Part shown: positions 19,021 to 26,952 of the stretch, piece by piece
How the letters are laid out: each line of letters opens with the position of its first letter
Numbering within the stretch: position 1 is the first letter of the stretch
NCBI RefSeq assembly: GCF_000455125.1
Contig: NZ_AUWR01000022.1
Coordinates: 1-64,000 of the forward strand
DNA length: 64,000 nucleotides
DNA from: Mycobacterium sp. UM_WGJ
GTDB taxonomy: Bacteria; Actinomycetota; Actinomycetes; Mycobacteriales; Mycobacteriaceae
Direction of reading: 5' to 3'
Position numbers and translations under genes: made by a program
Notes under the pieces: generated by a model
Told to the model about the DNA's origin: nothing
Database searches by the model: none
The model's input: only the letters and a program-made list of their open reading frames with translations

Positions 19021-20048
19021 CGCTGCGGCTCTTCGATCTCGGCGGGCAACGGCAGGGTGTGCGGACTCGCCCACACCGCGTTGAACCGGTCCATGCCGAC
19101 GCGACCGACCACGGCGTCGACGAAGGCCTTGCCGCGGGTGTACTGGCTCATCTTGGCGTCGAGGCCCAGCAACGCCCGCAACAATCGTTGCAGCGGCGGC
19201 TGGCGGCGCCGCCGGCGTTCCTCGAAGCGACTCCGAATGGCCGCCACCGACGGCACCGCGAGCGGCCCGACCGCGTCCATCACGTGGTCGGCGTGACCCT
19301 CGAGCAGCGTGCCCAGCATCAGCAGCTGGTCCAGCGCGGTGCGTTGCTCCTCGGACTGCACCGCCCGCACCAGGCCCAGAATCCCTGACGGGCCCGGCGA
19401 TTCGGCGTCTCCCCGGTGGCCCCGCAGGTGGTCCGCCAGCCGGCCCACCACCTGGGTGAGGTCCGGACTGTTGTCACCGGTCAGTACCGCCAGGGCATCC
19501 GACATGTAGCCGGCCAGCCACGGGTTGGCGCTGAACTGCGCGCGATGGGTCACCTCGTGCAGGCACACCCACAACCGGAAGTCGGCCGGCGTCACCTGCA
19601 GCTGACGCTCGACGGCCACCACGTTGGGATAGACCAGCAACAGCGCCCCGCCGCCTGCACAGAACGGGTCATATTGGCCGAGGATGCCCGAGGACACGAA
19701 CGCCAACACCGCGCCGGTCTGCGCCCCGGTCAGCCGGCTGGTGAGGAAACCGGCGGGCCGCTCCGAGCCGCCCATCATCACCCGCATCGATTCGGCGGCG
19801 GCGGCGATCCACTGCCGCCGGTCGACCACGCGGGCGTCGGGGACGGGGCCGTCCAACTCTTCCCGGCCGAGACGGGTGACCTCTCGGACCAGGGGTTCGG
19901 CCGCGCGGGCACTGGCGTGCAGTTCCTCGACGACCTGGCAGCGTGTGTAGTCGGTCATCGGCGGCGCGGGGCGTGCCAGCCAGCCACCGACCGTCGCGGC
20001 GAAGTCGAAGTCCACCGCGCTCCCCACGTCGGACCCGCTCATCCACAC
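18999..20048 (-). CDS. Zinc-dependent metalloprotease-like protein (DUF2342, Rv3626c family)
   Basis: The 349-residue protein contains HEVTHRAQF near residue 163, the HExxH zinc site, with surrounding CLHEVTH and a C-terminal helical region that includes GHADHVMD near 258, a possible third zinc ligand. This is the actinobacterial family often labelled zinc-dependent metalloprotease or F420 biosynthesis associated. No signal peptide is visible, so it is likely cytoplasmic. The substrate is unknown. It overlaps the upstream carboxypeptidase gene by 10 bases and tilS by 22 bases. Confidence 0.88.
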   Translation of the reverse strand: MWMSGSDVGSAVDFDFAATVGGWLARPAPPMTDYTRCQVVEELHASARAAEPLVREVTRLGREELDGPVPDARVVDRRQWIAAAAESMRVMMGGSERPAGFLTSRLTGAQTGAVLAFVSSGILGQYDPFCAGGGALLLVYPNVVAVERQLQVTPADFRLWVCLHEVTHRAQFSANPWLAGYMSDALAVLTGDNSPDLTQVVGRLADHLRGHRGDAESPGPSGILGLVRAVQSEEQRTALDQLLMLGTLLEGHADHVMDAVGPLAVPSVAAIRSRFEERRRRRQPPLQRLLRALLGLDAKMSQYTRGKAFVDAVVGRVGMDRFNAVWASPHTLPLPAEIEEPQRWIDRVL

Positions 20049-21415
20049 CCGCAGGTTCGCAGCACCGCCGCCAGCGCGTCGATCGCCGTCCGTCCGGTGG
20101 GCCCGGCGTCGTTGGAGATGAACGCAAACGTCAGCACCCGCTGGTCGCGGTCGGTGACGATTCCGGCCAGCGCATTGGTGCGGGTCAGCGAGCCGGTCTT
20201 GGCCCGCAGCCAGCCAGCCGCACCGCGCCCCGTCTTGGGGTTGAGAAACCGCTCGGACAGGGTGCCGCTGCCGCCGGCGACCGGCAGCATGTCCAGCAGC
20301 GGACGCAACTCGGGCAGGTCCGGCCCGGCGGCCGCCTGCACCACCGCATCGAGGGTCCGCGCCGACAACCGGTCATCGACCGACAACCCGCTGGAGTCCT
20401 GCAGGTTGGCTCCACTGACGGCGATGTGGGCGGTGGCCAGCCGGTTGATCACCGCGTCAACCGCTCCGGCAAACGACCGCGGCCGGCCCATCGCCGCTGC
20501 CACCTCGCGGGCGATGGATTCGGCCATCACGTTGTCCGAGGCGTTCATCATCTCGCCGAGCCGGACCACCAGCGGTGCCGATCGGACCGCGCCCAGCTCG
20601 CGGCCGGTCACCGACGACGACGCGATGCTCACATTGTCGGGGTCGACACCCAACTGCGCGGCCAGCGCCTTTCCGGCGTCCAGCGCAGGTGTAGTCGATC
20701 GCCGGGACTCAACGGTGGTCGGCTGCACGCGGCCACCGTCGACCATCACCGCCTCGATCGGGGCGATGTCACCGCCCTCGATGTCGTCAGCGTCCCAGCC
20801 CTGGGCCATGGTCGGGCCGGTGAACGCCGACGTGTCGACCTGCACCTCGGTGACGCTCACCCCGCTGCGGCGCACCTGATCGGCCAGATCGCTGATGCGC
20901 GCGGCTTCGCGATACCAGGTGTCCTGCCCGACCTCGGCCGTCGACAACGTGGGATCGCCGCCTCCCACCAGCACCACCACTCCGGGCTGATCGCTCGCGG
21001 TCACCCGGGTGGTGACCCGGGCATCCCGATCCAGCGCCAGCAAGGCGGCCGCTGCGGTGAGCACCTTGTTGGTGGACGCCGGCTGCATCGGCAGGTCTTC
21101 CTGCTGGGTCCACAGCGCCTTGCCGGTCAACGCGTCGGTGATCCGGCCGGTGAGCCGGCCCAGATTCGGGTCGGCCAGCGCCTGGGCCATGGCTGCGGCC
21201 AGTGCACTACCGACCGGCATCGGGGCGTCGTCGGAGACCGGCACCACCCCGGGCTTGGCGGTCGCCACCGGTGCCGGCGACACCACACGCGCACCTGCGC
21301 CGGATTCGTCCGGGAGCACAACGATCGCCACGACCACCACGGCGGCGGCCAGCGCCAGCACCGCAGCCGCGATACCCAGATGGGCGCTGCTGTGTCGCCA
21401 CCGAGTGGGTTGCAT
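20039..21415 (-). CDS. dacB: D-alanyl-D-alanine carboxypeptidase/endopeptidase (PBP4 type)
   Basis: The 458-residue periplasmic peptidoglycan hydrolase has an N-terminal membrane anchor (LGIAAAVLALAAAVVVVAIV) and the three penicillin-binding motifs: SxxK as STNK near residue 112, SDN near 292 and KTG near 406. It corresponds to M. tuberculosis Rv3627c (461 residues). It would trim pentapeptides or cut cross-links in the cell wall. It is the first gene of the four-gene minus-strand operon and is divergent from ppa across an 80-base promoter gap. Confidence 0.94.
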   Translation of the reverse strand: MQPTRWRHSSAHLGIAAAVLALAAAVVVVAIVVLPDESGAGARVVSPAPVATAKPGVVPVSDDAPMPVGSALAAAMAQALADPNLGRLTGRITDALTGKALWTQQEDLPMQPASTNKVLTAAAALLALDRDARVTTRVTASDQPGVVVLVGGGDPTLSTAEVGQDTWYREAARISDLADQVRRSGVSVTEVQVDTSAFTGPTMAQGWDADDIEGGDIAPIEAVMVDGGRVQPTTVESRRSTTPALDAGKALAAQLGVDPDNVSIASSSVTGRELGAVRSAPLVVRLGEMMNASDNVMAESIAREVAAAMGRPRSFAGAVDAVINRLATAHIAVSGANLQDSSGLSVDDRLSARTLDAVVQAAAGPDLPELRPLLDMLPVAGGSGTLSERFLNPKTGRGAAGWLRAKTGSLTRTNALAGIVTDRDQRVLTFAFISNDAGPTGRTAIDALAAVLRTCGCG

Positions 21416-21495
21416 GTCTCTCCTCCCCTGTCAGGCGCAATTGTGCCGGACGGGCGGAGTCCGGGCGTGAATCCGGGCCGCTCTAGACTGACCCG

Positions 21496-21984
21496 GTGCA
21501 ATTCGACGTGACCATCGAAATCCCCAAGGGCCAGCGCAACAAGTACGAGGTCGACCACGCCACCGGGCGGGTTAAGCTCGACCGCTACCTGTACACGCCG
21601 ATGGGCTACCCCACCGACTACGGCTTCATCGAGGACACCCTCGGCGAGGACGGCGACCCGCTGGACGCGATGGTGCTGCTGCCCCAGTCGGTGTTCCCCG
21701 GTGTGCTGGTCGAGGCACGCCCGGTCGGGATGTTCCAGATGACCGACGAAGCCGGCGGCGACGCCAAGGTGCTGTGCGTGCCGGCCGGTGACCACCGGTG
21801 GGATCACATCCAGGACATCAGCGACGTACCGGCCTACGAGCTGGACGCGATCAAGCACTTCTTCGTGCACTACAAGGACCTGGAGCCGGGCAAGTTCGTC
21901 AAGGCCGCCGACTGGGTTGACCGTGCCGAAGCCGAGGCCGAGATCACCCGGTCGATCGAGCGGTTCAAGACCTCCGGTCACTGA
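21496..21984 (+). CDS. ppa: Inorganic pyrophosphatase
   Basis: The 162-residue soluble family I enzyme hydrolyses pyrophosphate to phosphate and pulls biosynthetic reactions forward. The active-site signature [10 protein letters not shown] holds the metal-binding Asp residues, and [30 protein letters not shown] and [16 protein letters not shown] are family blocks. The start is GTG 21496. It matches Rv3628 of M. tuberculosis. A 47-bp repeat begins 3 bases after its stop. Confidence 0.97.
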   Translation: MQFDVTIEIPKGQRNKYEVDHATGRVKLDRYLYTPMGYPTDYGFIEDTLGEDGDPLDAMVLLPQSVFPGVLVEARPVGMFQMTDEAGGDAKVLCVPAGDHRWDHIQDISDVPAYELDAIKHFFVHYKDLEPGKFVKAADWVDRAEAEAEITRSIERFKTSGH

Positions 21985-21987
21985 TCC

Positions 21988-22034
21988 GGCGGTTTAGCGA
22001 GGCTCGACGAAGGAGAGCCGAAGCTGGGACCGCC
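21988..22034. repeat. 47-bp palindromic intergenic repeat, copy 1
   Basis: The element begins GGCGGTTTAGC and ends GCTGGGACCGCC. Its ends pair (GGCGGT with ACCGCC, AGC with GCT) and an inner pair GGCTC/GAGCC can also form, giving a long interrupted hairpin. It fills the gap between the converging ends of ppa and the TetR gene. A second copy at 55771-55817 is identical at 44 of 47 positions by direct comparison. Confidence 0.8.
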
Positions 22035-22037
22035 GCG

Positions 22038-22721
22038 TCAATCCGGCGGCTGGGTCAGCATCCCCAGCAGCAGCGCGAGCTGGGCGTCGAACACCGCCCG
22101 CGGTGCCGACAGGGTGTCCGCGCCGTAGCCGCCGAACACCTCCAGGCTGACCGCGCCCACCAGGGCGGCCCACAGCAGGAAGCATTTGACGACGACGGCA
22201 TCGTCGCCGGGGAAGCCGAACTCCTGGCGGAGCCGCTCGAAGTCTGACGATAACGGTTGCGCTGCATCGTTTTTCCCGGACGTGATCTCGCCGGCCGCGA
22301 TGCCCGCAGCGATCGCTTCGAAGAACGCGCCGACAACCCGGGTGCCCGGCGCCACGGTCTGCTCAGCCGGCGCGTGATAGCCGGGCACCGGGCTGCCGTA
22401 CAGCAGCGCCCACCCGGCCGGATGAGCTAGCGCCCAGTCCCGCACCGCGTGGGCGATGGTGACGATGTCCTCGCGCCACGACGCCGATGCCCGGACCCGG
22501 CCCACGGAATCGGCCAGATCGTTGTAGGCGTCGACCAGCAGCAGGGTGATCAGCTCGTCACGGCTGCCCACATACCGGTAGATCGCCGAAGACACCATGC
22601 CCACCTCGCGGGCGACTGCTCGCAGCGACAGCCCCGCCGCCCCGTGGGTGCGCAGATGACGCCGTCCGACCTCGATGACCTGCGCCTCGATGCGTTCCCG
22701 CGACTCCTGCCGTTTTCCCAC
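22038..22721 (-). CDS. TetR/AcrR family transcriptional regulator
   Basis: The 227-residue regulator has a TetR helix-turn-helix in its first 65 residues (GLSLRAVAREVGMVSSAIYRYVGSRDELI). The C-terminal ligand-binding domain has a WALLYGSPVPGYHAP segment seen in the WHG/TetR_C_33 subgroup. The start is GTG 22721. It is divergent from a deazaflavin-dependent oxidoreductase gene, and two copies of one inverted repeat lie between them, so it very probably represses both itself and that gene. The inducer is unknown. Confidence 0.92.
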   Translation of the reverse strand: MGKRQESRERIEAQVIEVGRRHLRTHGAAGLSLRAVAREVGMVSSAIYRYVGSRDELITLLLVDAYNDLADSVGRVRASASWREDIVTIAHAVRDWALAHPAGWALLYGSPVPGYHAPAEQTVAPGTRVVGAFFEAIAAGIAAGEITSGKNDAAQPLSSDFERLRQEFGFPGDDAVVVKCFLLWAALVGAVSLEVFGGYGADTLSAPRAVFDAQLALLLGMLTQPPD

Positions 22722-22742
22722 GGCACTAGTGTGACAGATATG

Positions 22743-22755
22743 AGAGCAGTGCTCT
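22743..22755. promoter_or_regulatory. Probable TetR operator 1
   Basis: AGAGCAGTGCTCT is a perfect inverted repeat with arms AGAGC/GCTCT around three bases. It lies 21 bases upstream of the TetR start codon, well placed for autoregulation. The same arms and spacer length recur in operator 2, with centres 51 bases apart (about five helical turns). Confidence 0.7.
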
Positions 22756-22791
22756 TGATTTGCCCCCTACGATGTGCCACGATCAGAAAAA

Positions 22792-22808
22792 CGAGAGCGC
22801 CGCTCTCG
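22792..22808. promoter_or_regulatory. Probable TetR operator 2
   Basis: CGAGAGCGCCGCTCTCG is a perfect inverted repeat that contains the same AGAGC-3 bases-GCTCT core as operator 1. It ends 24 bases before the start codon of the divergent oxidoreductase gene, where a bound repressor would block transcription. Confidence 0.7.
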
Positions 22809-22832
22809 ATATCGCGAGCAAGGGGAACACCC

Positions 22833-23270
22833 ATGACCGCCGGATACGACCGACCCAATGCAGCCGCCCGCATCGCCAGTACGGTGATCCGCAAGCTGGC
22901 CGAAACAGGGATCAGCATCGCTGGCACCCGCGCCCTGTCCGTGCGCGGCCGCAAGAGCGGCAAGCGTCGTGGTGTCGTGGTCAATCTGCTGACCGTCGAC
23001 GGAGTGGACTACCTGGTGTCGCCGCGCGGCAACACCGAGTGGGTTCGCAATGTGCGAGCCGCCGGCGAAATCCAGATCGGGCCGCGGCGGCGTCCGACGC
23101 CGGCCCAGGTCACCGAAGTGGCCGACGACGACAAGCCGGAGGTGCTGCGCCGCTATCTGAAGCGATGGTATTGGCAGGTCAAAGGCTACGTGGCGGAGCT
23201 GACACCGGATTCCAGCGACGACGAACTGCGGATCGCGGCACCGTCGATTCCGGTCTTCTCACTCCACTGA
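22833..23270 (+). CDS. Deazaflavin (F420)-dependent nitroreductase/oxidoreductase (DDN family)
   Basis: The 145-residue protein has the flavin/deazaflavin-dependent oxidoreductase core typical of mycobacteria: RGRKSGKRRGVVVNLL, VDGVDYLVSPRGNTEWVRN and VKGYVAEL near the end. Such enzymes use reduced F420 to reduce quinones, nitro compounds or other lipophilic substrates; the substrate here is unknown. I chose ATG 22833, preceded by AAGGGGA; the longer frame would run back through the operator region. It shares a control region with the TetR gene and converges on the TerC gene with a 12-base overlap. Confidence 0.88.
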   Translation: MTAGYDRPNAAARIASTVIRKLAETGISIAGTRALSVRGRKSGKRRGVVVNLLTVDGVDYLVSPRGNTEWVRNVRAAGEIQIGPRRRPTPAQVTEVADDDKPEVLRRYLKRWYWQVKGYVAELTPDSSDDELRIAAPSIPVFSLH

Positions 23271-24248
23271 GGTAGCTCCGCGGGTCCGGTACAAACTGGC
23301 CCCCGTCGTCAGCAGCAACACCGCCACGACGACCCCCAGACTGACCGGGGTCGGGATCTCCGGGACATTGAGCGGACGGCCGGAATTGATGAACCACACC
23401 TCGTTGGCGCGCAGGGCGTGCAACACCATGCGCACCCCGATGAAGCCCAGGATCAGCGCCAGTCCCTGCGACAGGTACACCAGCCGGCTCAGCAGCTTGC
23501 CGAGCAGGAAGAACAGCTGCCGCAGTCCCATCAGGGCAAACACGTTGGCGGTGAACACCAGGTACGGCTGGCGAGTCAGCCCGTAAATGGCCGGAATGGA
23601 GTCCATCGCGAACACCAGATCGGTGGTACCCAGCGCGAGTGCGACCAGAAACATTGGGGTGATGGCCCACGCTCCGGCGTTGTCCCGGACGAAGAACCGC
23701 ACGCCGGCCCAGCGATCGGTGGCGTTGAAATGGGTTCGCGCAAACCGCACCACGGCGTTGTTGCCGCCCTCGCCCTCCCCGTCGCCGGTGGGGTCGGAAT
23801 GACGCAGCAGTTTGATGGCGGTGTAGGCCATGAATGCGCCGAAGACATAGAACGTCCACGACAACCGCTGCACGGCGACCCCGCCCAGCGCGATGAATAC
23901 CGCCCGGAACGACAGCGCCAGGATGATGCCGACGAACAGCGCCTCCTGGCGATACTTCTTGGGCACGTTGAAGCTGTTCATGATGATCACGAACACGAAC
24001 AGGTTGTCCACCGACAAGCTGTACTCGGTCAGCCAGCCCGCGTAGAACTGCATGCCGTACTTCGCGCCGTGAAAATGCCACACCCAGATGCCGAAAGCCA
24101 CCGCCAGCCCGATGTAGCACGACAGCCGGATCGCGACTTCGCGTATCGACGGCTCGTGTACGCGGCGGGCCACCAGGAACAGATCGAAACCGAGCACCGC
24201 TCCCACGCCCGCGAATGTCACCAGCCATTCCAACAGCGACGGGTCCAA
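23259..24248 (-). CDS. TerC family integral membrane protein
   Basis: The 329-residue polytopic membrane protein has the TerC signature GWLTEYSLSVDNLFVFVIIMNSF near residue 70 and a second acidic membrane motif, TDLVFAMDSIPAIYGLTRQ, near 200, with about nine hydrophobic segments. TerC proteins export or protect against metal ions such as manganese and are linked to tellurite resistance. It is divergent from the flippase gene by 74 bases. Confidence 0.93.
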   Translation of the reverse strand: MDPSLLEWLVTFAGVGAVLGFDLFLVARRVHEPSIREVAIRLSCYIGLAVAFGIWVWHFHGAKYGMQFYAGWLTEYSLSVDNLFVFVIIMNSFNVPKKYRQEALFVGIILALSFRAVFIALGGVAVQRLSWTFYVFGAFMAYTAIKLLRHSDPTGDGEGEGGNNAVVRFARTHFNATDRWAGVRFFVRDNAGAWAITPMFLVALALGTTDLVFAMDSIPAIYGLTRQPYLVFTANVFALMGLRQLFFLLGKLLSRLVYLSQGLALILGFIGVRMVLHALRANEVWFINSGRPLNVPEIPTPVSLGVVVAVLLLTTGASLYRTRGATSVE

Positions 24249-24322
24249 CGGGGTCCTCCGGTGGTCGAGTCAGTTCAGCGGGCTGACCGACCGTACCCCG
24301 CGACCCGCTTATTATTTGCGCC

Positions 24323-25600
24323 GTGGTGACCGATGTCGGTGGTACCGGATCCTCCGGGTTCCCCCGTGGGCTGGCGACCGGTCCCGTCGCCCGAGCCAGC
24401 ATGGCCCGGGTCGGCACCGCAACCCTGCTCAGCGCCCTGTGCGGCTACGCCGTGCTGTATCTGGCAGCGCGCGACCTCGACCCGGCGGGCTTCTCGGTGT
24501 TCGGCGTGTTCTGGGGCGCGTTCGGGCTGGTCAACGGCGCCGCCAACGGTCTGTTGCAGGAGACCACCCGGGAAGTCCGGTTCGCCCGGGACGCGGGGAC
24601 ACACCCCGCATCCACCCCGCACACCCGCCCCCTGCGGGTGGCCGGTCTGACTGGGCTGGCGGCGGCCGGGGTGGTGGCCGCCAGTTCCCCACTGTGGAGC
24701 GGCCACGTGTTCGTCGAGGCGCGCTGGCTGTCGGTGGTGTTGCTCTGCTTCGGGCTGGCCAACTTCGCGATCCACGCCACCCTGCTCGGCATGCTGGCCG
24801 GCGCCAACCGCTGGACACAGTACGGCGCGCTGATGGTGACCGATGCGAGCGTCCGGGTGGCGGTGGCCACCGCGACGTTCGTCGTCGGCTGGGGCCTGGT
24901 CGGGTTCCTGTGGGCCACCGTGGCCGGCGCGCTGGCCTGGCTGCTGCTGCTGGCCGCCTCACCCGCAACCCGCTCCGCAGCGCGACTGCTGACTCCGGTG
25001 AACACGGCGGGATTCCTGCGCGGTGCCGCGCATTCGATCACCGCAGCCGGGGCCAGCGCGGTCCTGGTGATGGGCTTTCCGGTGCTGCTGCAGGCCACCT
25101 ACGGCGAATTGGGTGCTGCGGGCGGTGTGGTGATCCTGGCGGTCACGGTGACCCGGGCTCCGCTGCTGGTGCCGCTGACCGCCATGCAGGGCAACCTGAT
25201 CGCGCACTTCGTCGACCAGCGGGGCCGCCGGCTGGCGGCACTGCGCACCCCGGCGGCGGCCGTTGCCGCACTGGGTGCGGTGGGCGCGGTGGCCGCGGGC
25301 CTGCTCGGTCCCTGGCTGCTGCGCACCGTGTTCGGCGCGGATTACCGTGCGGACGGGCTGCTGCTAGCGGGATTGACCACGGCAGCCACCGCGATCGCGC
25401 TGCTGACGCTGACCGGGGCGGCGACGGTGGCCGCGGCACTGCATCGCGCCTACGCGCTGGGCTGGGTGGGCGCCACAGTGGCCTCGACCTTGCTCCTGCT
25501 GCTGCCATTGGACCTGCCGACCAGAACCGTGGTGGCCCTGTTGTGCGGTCCCCTGGTGGGAATCACCGTGCATCTGGCCGCGTTGCGCACCGATTCGTAA
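24323..25600 (+). CDS. Polysaccharide-flippase-like membrane protein (Rv3630 family)
   Basis: The 425-residue protein has about 12 hydrophobic segments in the Wzx/MATE-like layout, with a short soluble loop carrying TREVRFARDAGTHP. The first segment begins ATLLSALCGYAVLYLA. It corresponds by position and length to M. tuberculosis Rv3630. Together with the GT2 glycosyltransferase and DUF2304 protein downstream it looks like part of a lipid-linked glycan synthesis and flipping unit. The start is GTG 24323. Confidence 0.85.
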   Translation: MVTDVGGTGSSGFPRGLATGPVARASMARVGTATLLSALCGYAVLYLAARDLDPAGFSVFGVFWGAFGLVNGAANGLLQETTREVRFARDAGTHPASTPHTRPLRVAGLTGLAAAGVVAASSPLWSGHVFVEARWLSVVLLCFGLANFAIHATLLGMLAGANRWTQYGALMVTDASVRVAVATATFVVGWGLVGFLWATVAGALAWLLLLAASPATRSAARLLTPVNTAGFLRGAAHSITAAGASAVLVMGFPVLLQATYGELGAAGGVVILAVTVTRAPLLVPLTAMQGNLIAHFVDQRGRRLAALRTPAAAVAALGAVGAVAAGLLGPWLLRTVFGADYRADGLLLAGLTTAATAIALLTLTGAATVAAALHRAYALGWVGATVASTLLLLLPLDLPTRTVVALLCGPLVGITVHLAALRTDS

Positions 25601-25627
25601 GTCGGGCAGGCGTGTATTTTCTAAACC

Positions 25628-26326
25628 ATCGATACCCGCTACCCCGATGTCTGGATCATCGTCCCGGCGTTCAACGAAGCGACCGTCATCGGTGACGTGA
25701 TCGCCGGCATCCGTGCGAATTTCGACTACGTGGTCTGCGTAGACGACGGAAGCGCTGACGACACCGCCGTCACGGCGCGTCGCGCGGGCGCCTACGTGGT
25801 GCGCCATCCGGTCAACCTCGGTCAGGGCGCGGCCATCCAGACCGGGGTCGAGTTCGCCCGCCGGCAACCCGGCGCCCGACTGTTCGCCACCTTCGACGCC
25901 GACGGTCAGCACCGGGTGGCCGACCTGGTACGCATGATCGACCACCTCGACACCGCCGACCTCGACATCGTGATCGGCACCCGGTTCGCCGCACCCGACG
26001 CAGCCGCGACGGTACCGCCGCTCAAACGAGCGGTACTGCGGGCCGCGGTGTTGCTCAACCCGCGGATTCGCCGACTGGGGCTCTCCGACGCCCACAACGG
26101 GCTGCGGGTGTTCAACCGGCGCGTGGCCGATGGTCTCGACCTCACCATGAACGGGATGAGCCACGCCGGTGAGTTCATCGCCCTGATTGCCGAGAACCGT
26201 TGGCGGGTGGGCGAAGTGCCGGTCGAGGTGCTCTACACCGACTACTCGAAGTCGAAGGGGCAGCCACTACTCAACGGCGTCAACATCCTGTTCGACGGGC
26301 TGCTGCGCAAGAGGATGTCGCGATGA
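25628..26326 (+). CDS. GT2 family glycosyltransferase (Rv3631, polyprenyl-phosphate sugar synthase-like)
   Basis: The protein has GT-A fold motifs VWIIVPAFNEATVIGDVI at its start, CVDDGSADDT, NLGQGAAIQTG and the FATFDADGQH metal site, as in dolichyl-phosphate mannose synthases. It would transfer a sugar from a nucleotide donor to polyprenyl phosphate at the cytoplasmic face. The start is a problem: the frame opens after a TAA at 25622, and no ATG, GTG or TTG precedes the essential VPAFNE strand. The first ordinary start, GTG 25697, would delete that strand. I give ATC 25628 as a placeholder start; a sequencing error upstream is also possible. It is followed by the DUF2304 gene after 13 bases. 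Confidence 0.85.
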   Translation: MDTRYPDVWIIVPAFNEATVIGDVIAGIRANFDYVVCVDDGSADDTAVTARRAGAYVVRHPVNLGQGAAIQTGVEFARRQPGARLFATFDADGQHRVADLVRMIDHLDTADLDIVIGTRFAAPDAAATVPPLKRAVLRAAVLLNPRIRRLGLSDAHNGLRVFNRRVADGLDLTMNGMSHAGEFIALIAENRWRVGEVPVEVLYTDYSKSKGQPLLNGVNILFDGLLRKRMSR

Positions 26327-26339
26327 ACAGGATCTTGCG

Positions 26340-26699
26340 ATGAATTGGATCAAGGTCCTGCTGATCGCGGCGGTGCTGATGCTGCTGGTTTACCTGCTGC
26401 TGTCGCGCCGGTCCGCTCAGTCGCGAGCCTGGGTGAAAGTCGGCTACCTGGTGTTCGTGGTGGCCGGCATCTATGCGGTGCTGCGTCCCGACGACACCAC
26501 CGTGTTAGCCAACTGGCTCGGGGTGCGCCGCGGCACCGATCTGATGCTCTACGTGCTGATCATGGTGTTCGCGTTCACCACGCTGAGCACTTATATGCGA
26601 TTCCGCGATCTGGAGCTGCGCTATGCCCGGCTGGCCAGGGTCATAGCGCTTACCCAAGCCCAGCCGCCCGGGCTGCCCGAACCGCCTGAAACACAGTAA
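26340..26699 (+). CDS. DUF2304 membrane protein (Rv3632 family)
   Basis: The 119-residue protein has three hydrophobic segments (VLLIAAVLMLLVYLLL, VGYLVFVVAGIYAVL and LMLYVLIMVFAFTTL) and the conserved RFRDLELRYARLARVIAL tail. DUF2304 proteins regularly sit next to polyprenyl-phosphate glycosyltransferases and probably anchor or activate them. It is 13 bases after the GT2 gene. Confidence 0.9.
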   Translation: MNWIKVLLIAAVLMLLVYLLLSRRSAQSRAWVKVGYLVFVVAGIYAVLRPDDTTVLANWLGVRRGTDLMLYVLIMVFAFTTLSTYMRFRDLELRYARLARVIALTQAQPPGLPEPPETQ

Positions 26700-26771
26700 T
26701 TCGGCAACAATTGTCTCAGCGGTAACAGCGGGTTTGCCGCACGGCCGATTCCAGCCCGCACCGTTGCAGGT

Positions 26772-26942
26772 ATGAGGACGACCGAAGTCCTGGCAGAACC
26801 CCTGGCCGACGCGACAGCGGCACTCCTGACCGTGCCGGCGGTCGAGCTCTACGCAGTGCTCTGGCGCGCCGGTCTGCTGCAGGTGCGACCTCCCGCGGCC
26901 AAGCGACCACAGCCGCAGGTGAGAGTGCGACAGCCGGCGTAA
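26772..26942 (+). CDS. Small hypothetical protein, 56 residues
   Basis: ATG 26772 follows TTGCAGGT and opens a 56-residue frame (start MRTTEVLAEPLADATA, end RVRQPA). It has a helical, hydrophobic middle (VPAVELYAVLWRAGLLQV) and a Pro/Arg-rich tail. I do not recognise it. It ends 10 bases before the converging ATPase gene. It could be noncoding. Confidence 0.4.
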   Translation: MRTTEVLAEPLADATAALLTVPAVELYAVLWRAGLLQVRPPAAKRPQPQVRVRQPA

Positions 26943-26952
26943 CGGGACAGGC

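Noticed and set aside
24316-25695. 459-codon frame overlapping the flippase gene
   Set aside because: It is the +1 frame of a gene with clear membrane segments; its own sequence is Arg/Gly-rich with no family signature.
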